From NCBI GenBank assembly GCA_013696385.1, contig JACCYR010000128.1, positions 1 through 13,522 of the forward strand: a DNA stretch of 13,522 bases, in the 5' to 3' direction. The translations under genes and the position numbers were made by a program. Shown piece by piece: positions 11,895-13,522 of this stretch; positions within the stretch are counted from its first letter, which is position 1, and every line of letters starts with the position of its first letter. Origin of the DNA: Acidobacteriota bacterium. GTDB taxonomy: Bacteria; Acidobacteriota; Blastocatellia; Pyrinomonadales; Pyrinomonadaceae. Below the pieces are notes generated by a model, which saw only the letters and a list, made by a program, of their open reading frames with translations, did not search any database and was not told where the DNA came from.

Positions 11895-13522
11895 ATGCAA
11901 TGGTTAGCTGAAATATGTGTTCATCGTCCGGTTTTCGCCACCGTTATTGTTTTGTTTTTAACGGTTGTCGGCGGGTTTAGTTTTTTTACGCTCGGCGTTG
12001 ACCGCTTTCCGAAGATTGATTTGCCGACGGTTTCAGTTTCGACTTCTAATACGGGCGCAGCTCCCGAGCAAATGGAAAGCGAAGTAACCGACATCATCGA
12101 AGGCGCGGTCAACACCGTTCCCGGAATTGACGAAATGCGCTCGACTTCTTCGCAAGGTCGTTCAAACGTAACGCTGACGTTTAATCTTGAAAAAGACCCC
12201 GACCAAGCCTATCAGGAAATTCAGCAAAAACTTAGCGGTATTATTAATCGTCTGCCGGAAACCGCTGACCCGCCGACTGTTCGTAAATCAGATCCTGATT
12301 CGCAGCCAGTTTTAATTTATGCCGTTAGTGCGCCGCGCAATATCGTGGAACTGACTGATTTGGTGCAGAATCAAATTCAAGAACGAATTGAAAACGCCGA
12401 CGGAGTTGGCGAAGTCCAAATTTTCGGCGCGCGCCAGCGCGAAATAAAAATCTTTATCAATCCCGACCGACTTCGCGCCTATAATCTTTCGGTTACGCAA
12501 GTTTCCAATGCTATCAGAGCGCAAAACACGGAATCGCCGGGCGGTTCGGTCAACGAAGGCGCAACCACAACGGCGTTACGCACACTCAGCAAAATCACCG
12601 ATGTCAACCAATTTAACGACGTTGTTATCACCACGCGCAACGGTTTTCCGGTCAAAATCAAAGATGTCGGGCGTGTCGTGGACGGCGGCGTTGACCCGAC
12701 TACGGCGGCATCGCTCGATAGTGTTCCATCGGTTTTCGTCGCCATTCGCAAACAATCCGGTTCAAATACGGTGGCACTAATTCAAGACGTTAAGCAGAGA
12801 ATGGCGGAAATTATTCCGACTCTTCCGCCGGATTTAAAGGTCGCCGTAACGCGCGACCAATCGGAATTTATCGAAAATTCGCTTGCCGCGATTGAAGAAC
12901 ATCTCGTTCTCGGTGGTTTGTTTGCCGCAATCGTCGTATTTTTGTTTTTGTGGAATATCCGCACGACGATTATTGCCGCTTTAGCGATTCCGGTTTCGAT
13001 TATTGCTGCTTTTGCCGCCATTGCCGCGCTAGGTTATTCGCTCAATCAAATGACGATGCTTGCCTTAACGTTGATGGTCGGCATTGTGATTGACGACGCG
13101 ATTGTCGTTTTGGAAAACATCTATCGCTATGTCGAAGAAAAGGGAATGAATCCTTTTCAGGCGGCGATTGAAGGAACACGCGAAATTGGTCTGGCGGTTT
13201 TGGCGACCACGCTTTCATTGCTCGCCGTCTTTATTCCCGTCGGCTTTATGACCGGCATCGTCGGCAGGTTTATGTCGTCATTCGGTCTGACTTCGGCGGC
13301 GGCGATTGCCGTTAGTTTCATTGTTTCATTTATCTTAACGCCGATGCTCGCGGCGCGATGGATAAAAAGTTCAAAGTCCAAAGTCCAAAGTCCGGAGTCG
13401 GATGTTTCCGACGAAATTTACGATGACGGAATGTTAGCGACAACCGAAGACCGAAGACCGAAGACCAAAGACCATTCTTCCAAAAATTCTTGGTTTTACG
13501 ACAAAATTGACCGTTCTTATAC
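11895..13522 (+). CDS. RND (HAE1/AcrB-type) inner-membrane efflux transporter, N-terminal part
   Basis: An open frame from ATG 11895 to the window edge, 542 codons. It begins with MQWLAEICVHRPVFATVIVLFLTVVGG (first membrane helix), the FPKIDLPTVSVST start of the porter domain, the porter subdomains (GAAPEQMESEVTDIIEGAVNTVPGI, RLRAYNLSVTQVSNAIRAQN), and then helices 2-6 from HLVLGGLFAAIVVFLFLWNI on. The proton-relay acidic pair Asp400-Asp401 in GIVIDDAIVVLENI corresponds to AcrB Asp407/Asp408. This is a proton-driven pump of the hydrophobe/amphiphile family; together with the adaptor it would need an outer-membrane factor, probably encoded nearby. After helix 6 (LTPMLAARWIK) the cytoplasmic loop is lengthened by about 40 residues encoded largely by 7-nt repeats (13368-13473), in frame. 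The second half of the protein is outside the window. No good Shine-Dalgarno is visible before the ATG. Confidence 0.93.
   Translation, partial: MQWLAEICVHRPVFATVIVLFLTVVGGFSFFTLGVDRFPKIDLPTVSVSTSNTGAAPEQMESEVTDIIEGAVNTVPGIDEMRSTSSQGRSNVTLTFNLEKDPDQAYQEIQQKLSGIINRLPETADPPTVRKSDPDSQPVLIYAVSAPRNIVELTDLVQNQIQERIENADGVGEVQIFGARQREIKIFINPDRLRAYNLSVTQVSNAIRAQNTESPGGSVNEGATTTALRTLSKITDVNQFNDVVITTRNGFPVKIKDVGRVVDGGVDPTTAASLDSVPSVFVAIRKQSGSNTVALIQDVKQRMAEIIPTLPPDLKVAVTRDQSEFIENSLAAIEEHLVLGGLFAAIVVFLFLWNIRTTIIAALAIPVSIIAAFAAIAALGYSLNQMTMLALTLMVGIVIDDAIVVLENIYRYVEEKGMNPFQAAIEGTREIGLAVLATTLSLLAVFIPVGFMTGIVGRFMSSFGLTSAAAIAVSFIVSFILTPMLAARWIKSSKSKVQSPESDVSDEIYDDGMLATTEDRRPKTKDHSSKNSWFYDKIDRSY
13368..13395 (+). 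repeat. Heptad array inside the RND coding sequence (AGTCCAA units)
   Basis: AGTTCAA, AGTCCAA, AGTCCAA, AGTCCGG. It encodes part of a Ser/Lys-rich stretch (SSKSKVQSPES, from residue 492) after transmembrane helix 6. Confidence 0.85.
13443..13473 (+). repeat. Second heptad array inside the RND coding sequence (ACCGAAG units)
   Basis: ACCGAAG three times, then ACCAAAG and ACC. It encodes a charged stretch around TTEDRRPKTKDH in the same cytoplasmic loop. The frame stays open. Confidence 0.87.

Overview
The window reads as a piece of chromosome from a Gram-negative-type bacterium, most plausibly an acidobacterium of the Blastocatellia/Pyrinomonadaceae kind. This placement is an inference. It rests on a cytoplasmic Ser/Thr kinase fused to a TolB/FlgO-like domain and TPR repeats, on moderate-GC codon use, on an RND efflux pair, and on short 7-nt-period repeats scattered between genes. 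No rRNA, tRNA or CRISPR array was found.

Layout. Positions 1-70 (minus) hold the first codons of a UbiX-type flavin prenyltransferase. Positions 71-649 have no intact gene but contain a decayed IS5-type transposase (about 359-641, plus). Then come a membrane-anchored family-2 glycosyltransferase (650-1615, minus) and an E. coli-type D-3-phosphoglycerate dehydrogenase SerA (1838-3073, minus), which begins just after a strong minus-strand terminator. Positions 3273-4175 (minus) form one gene interrupted by an in-frame TGA. The protein is related to iodothyronine deiodinases, the TGA lies exactly at the family's selenocysteine position, and a hairpin with a GGUC apical loop begins 12 nt downstream. 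I read it as a selenoprotein; this is the main finding. Divergent from it is a toxin-antitoxin remnant: an intact antitoxin (4379-4594, plus) followed by a frameshifted and truncated RelE/ParE-like toxin (4591 to about 4787). The 3' end of a secreted protein gene (4727-5512, minus) runs antisense into the toxin remnant.

Positions 5761-6842 are a complete IS630-family element with 19-bp perfect terminal repeats and a TA target duplication. Its transposase is split over two frames at a run of eight A. It landed in the TAA stop codon of the large kinase gene (6842-9271, minus) and regenerated that codon. Upstream of the kinase on the same strand lie a glutaredoxin (9457-9678) and a single-domain rhodanese (9966-10286). 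The right end, on the plus strand, is an efflux operon: a periplasmic adaptor lipoprotein (10473-11795) and an RND inner-membrane transporter (from 11895, running off the window).

Three themes cut across genes. (1) Redox and chalcogen chemistry: a putative selenoprotein, a CPYC glutaredoxin and a rhodanese. (2) Repeated small-scale mobility and decay: one IS remnant, one fresh IS and a broken toxin gene. (3) Degenerate heptanucleotide arrays in the right third, at three gene junctions (two as clear inverted pairs) and twice inside the RND coding sequence without breaking the frame. Several genes also have a -10-like hexamer only 6-10 nt before the start codon and no Shine-Dalgarno sequence, suggesting leaderless transcripts.
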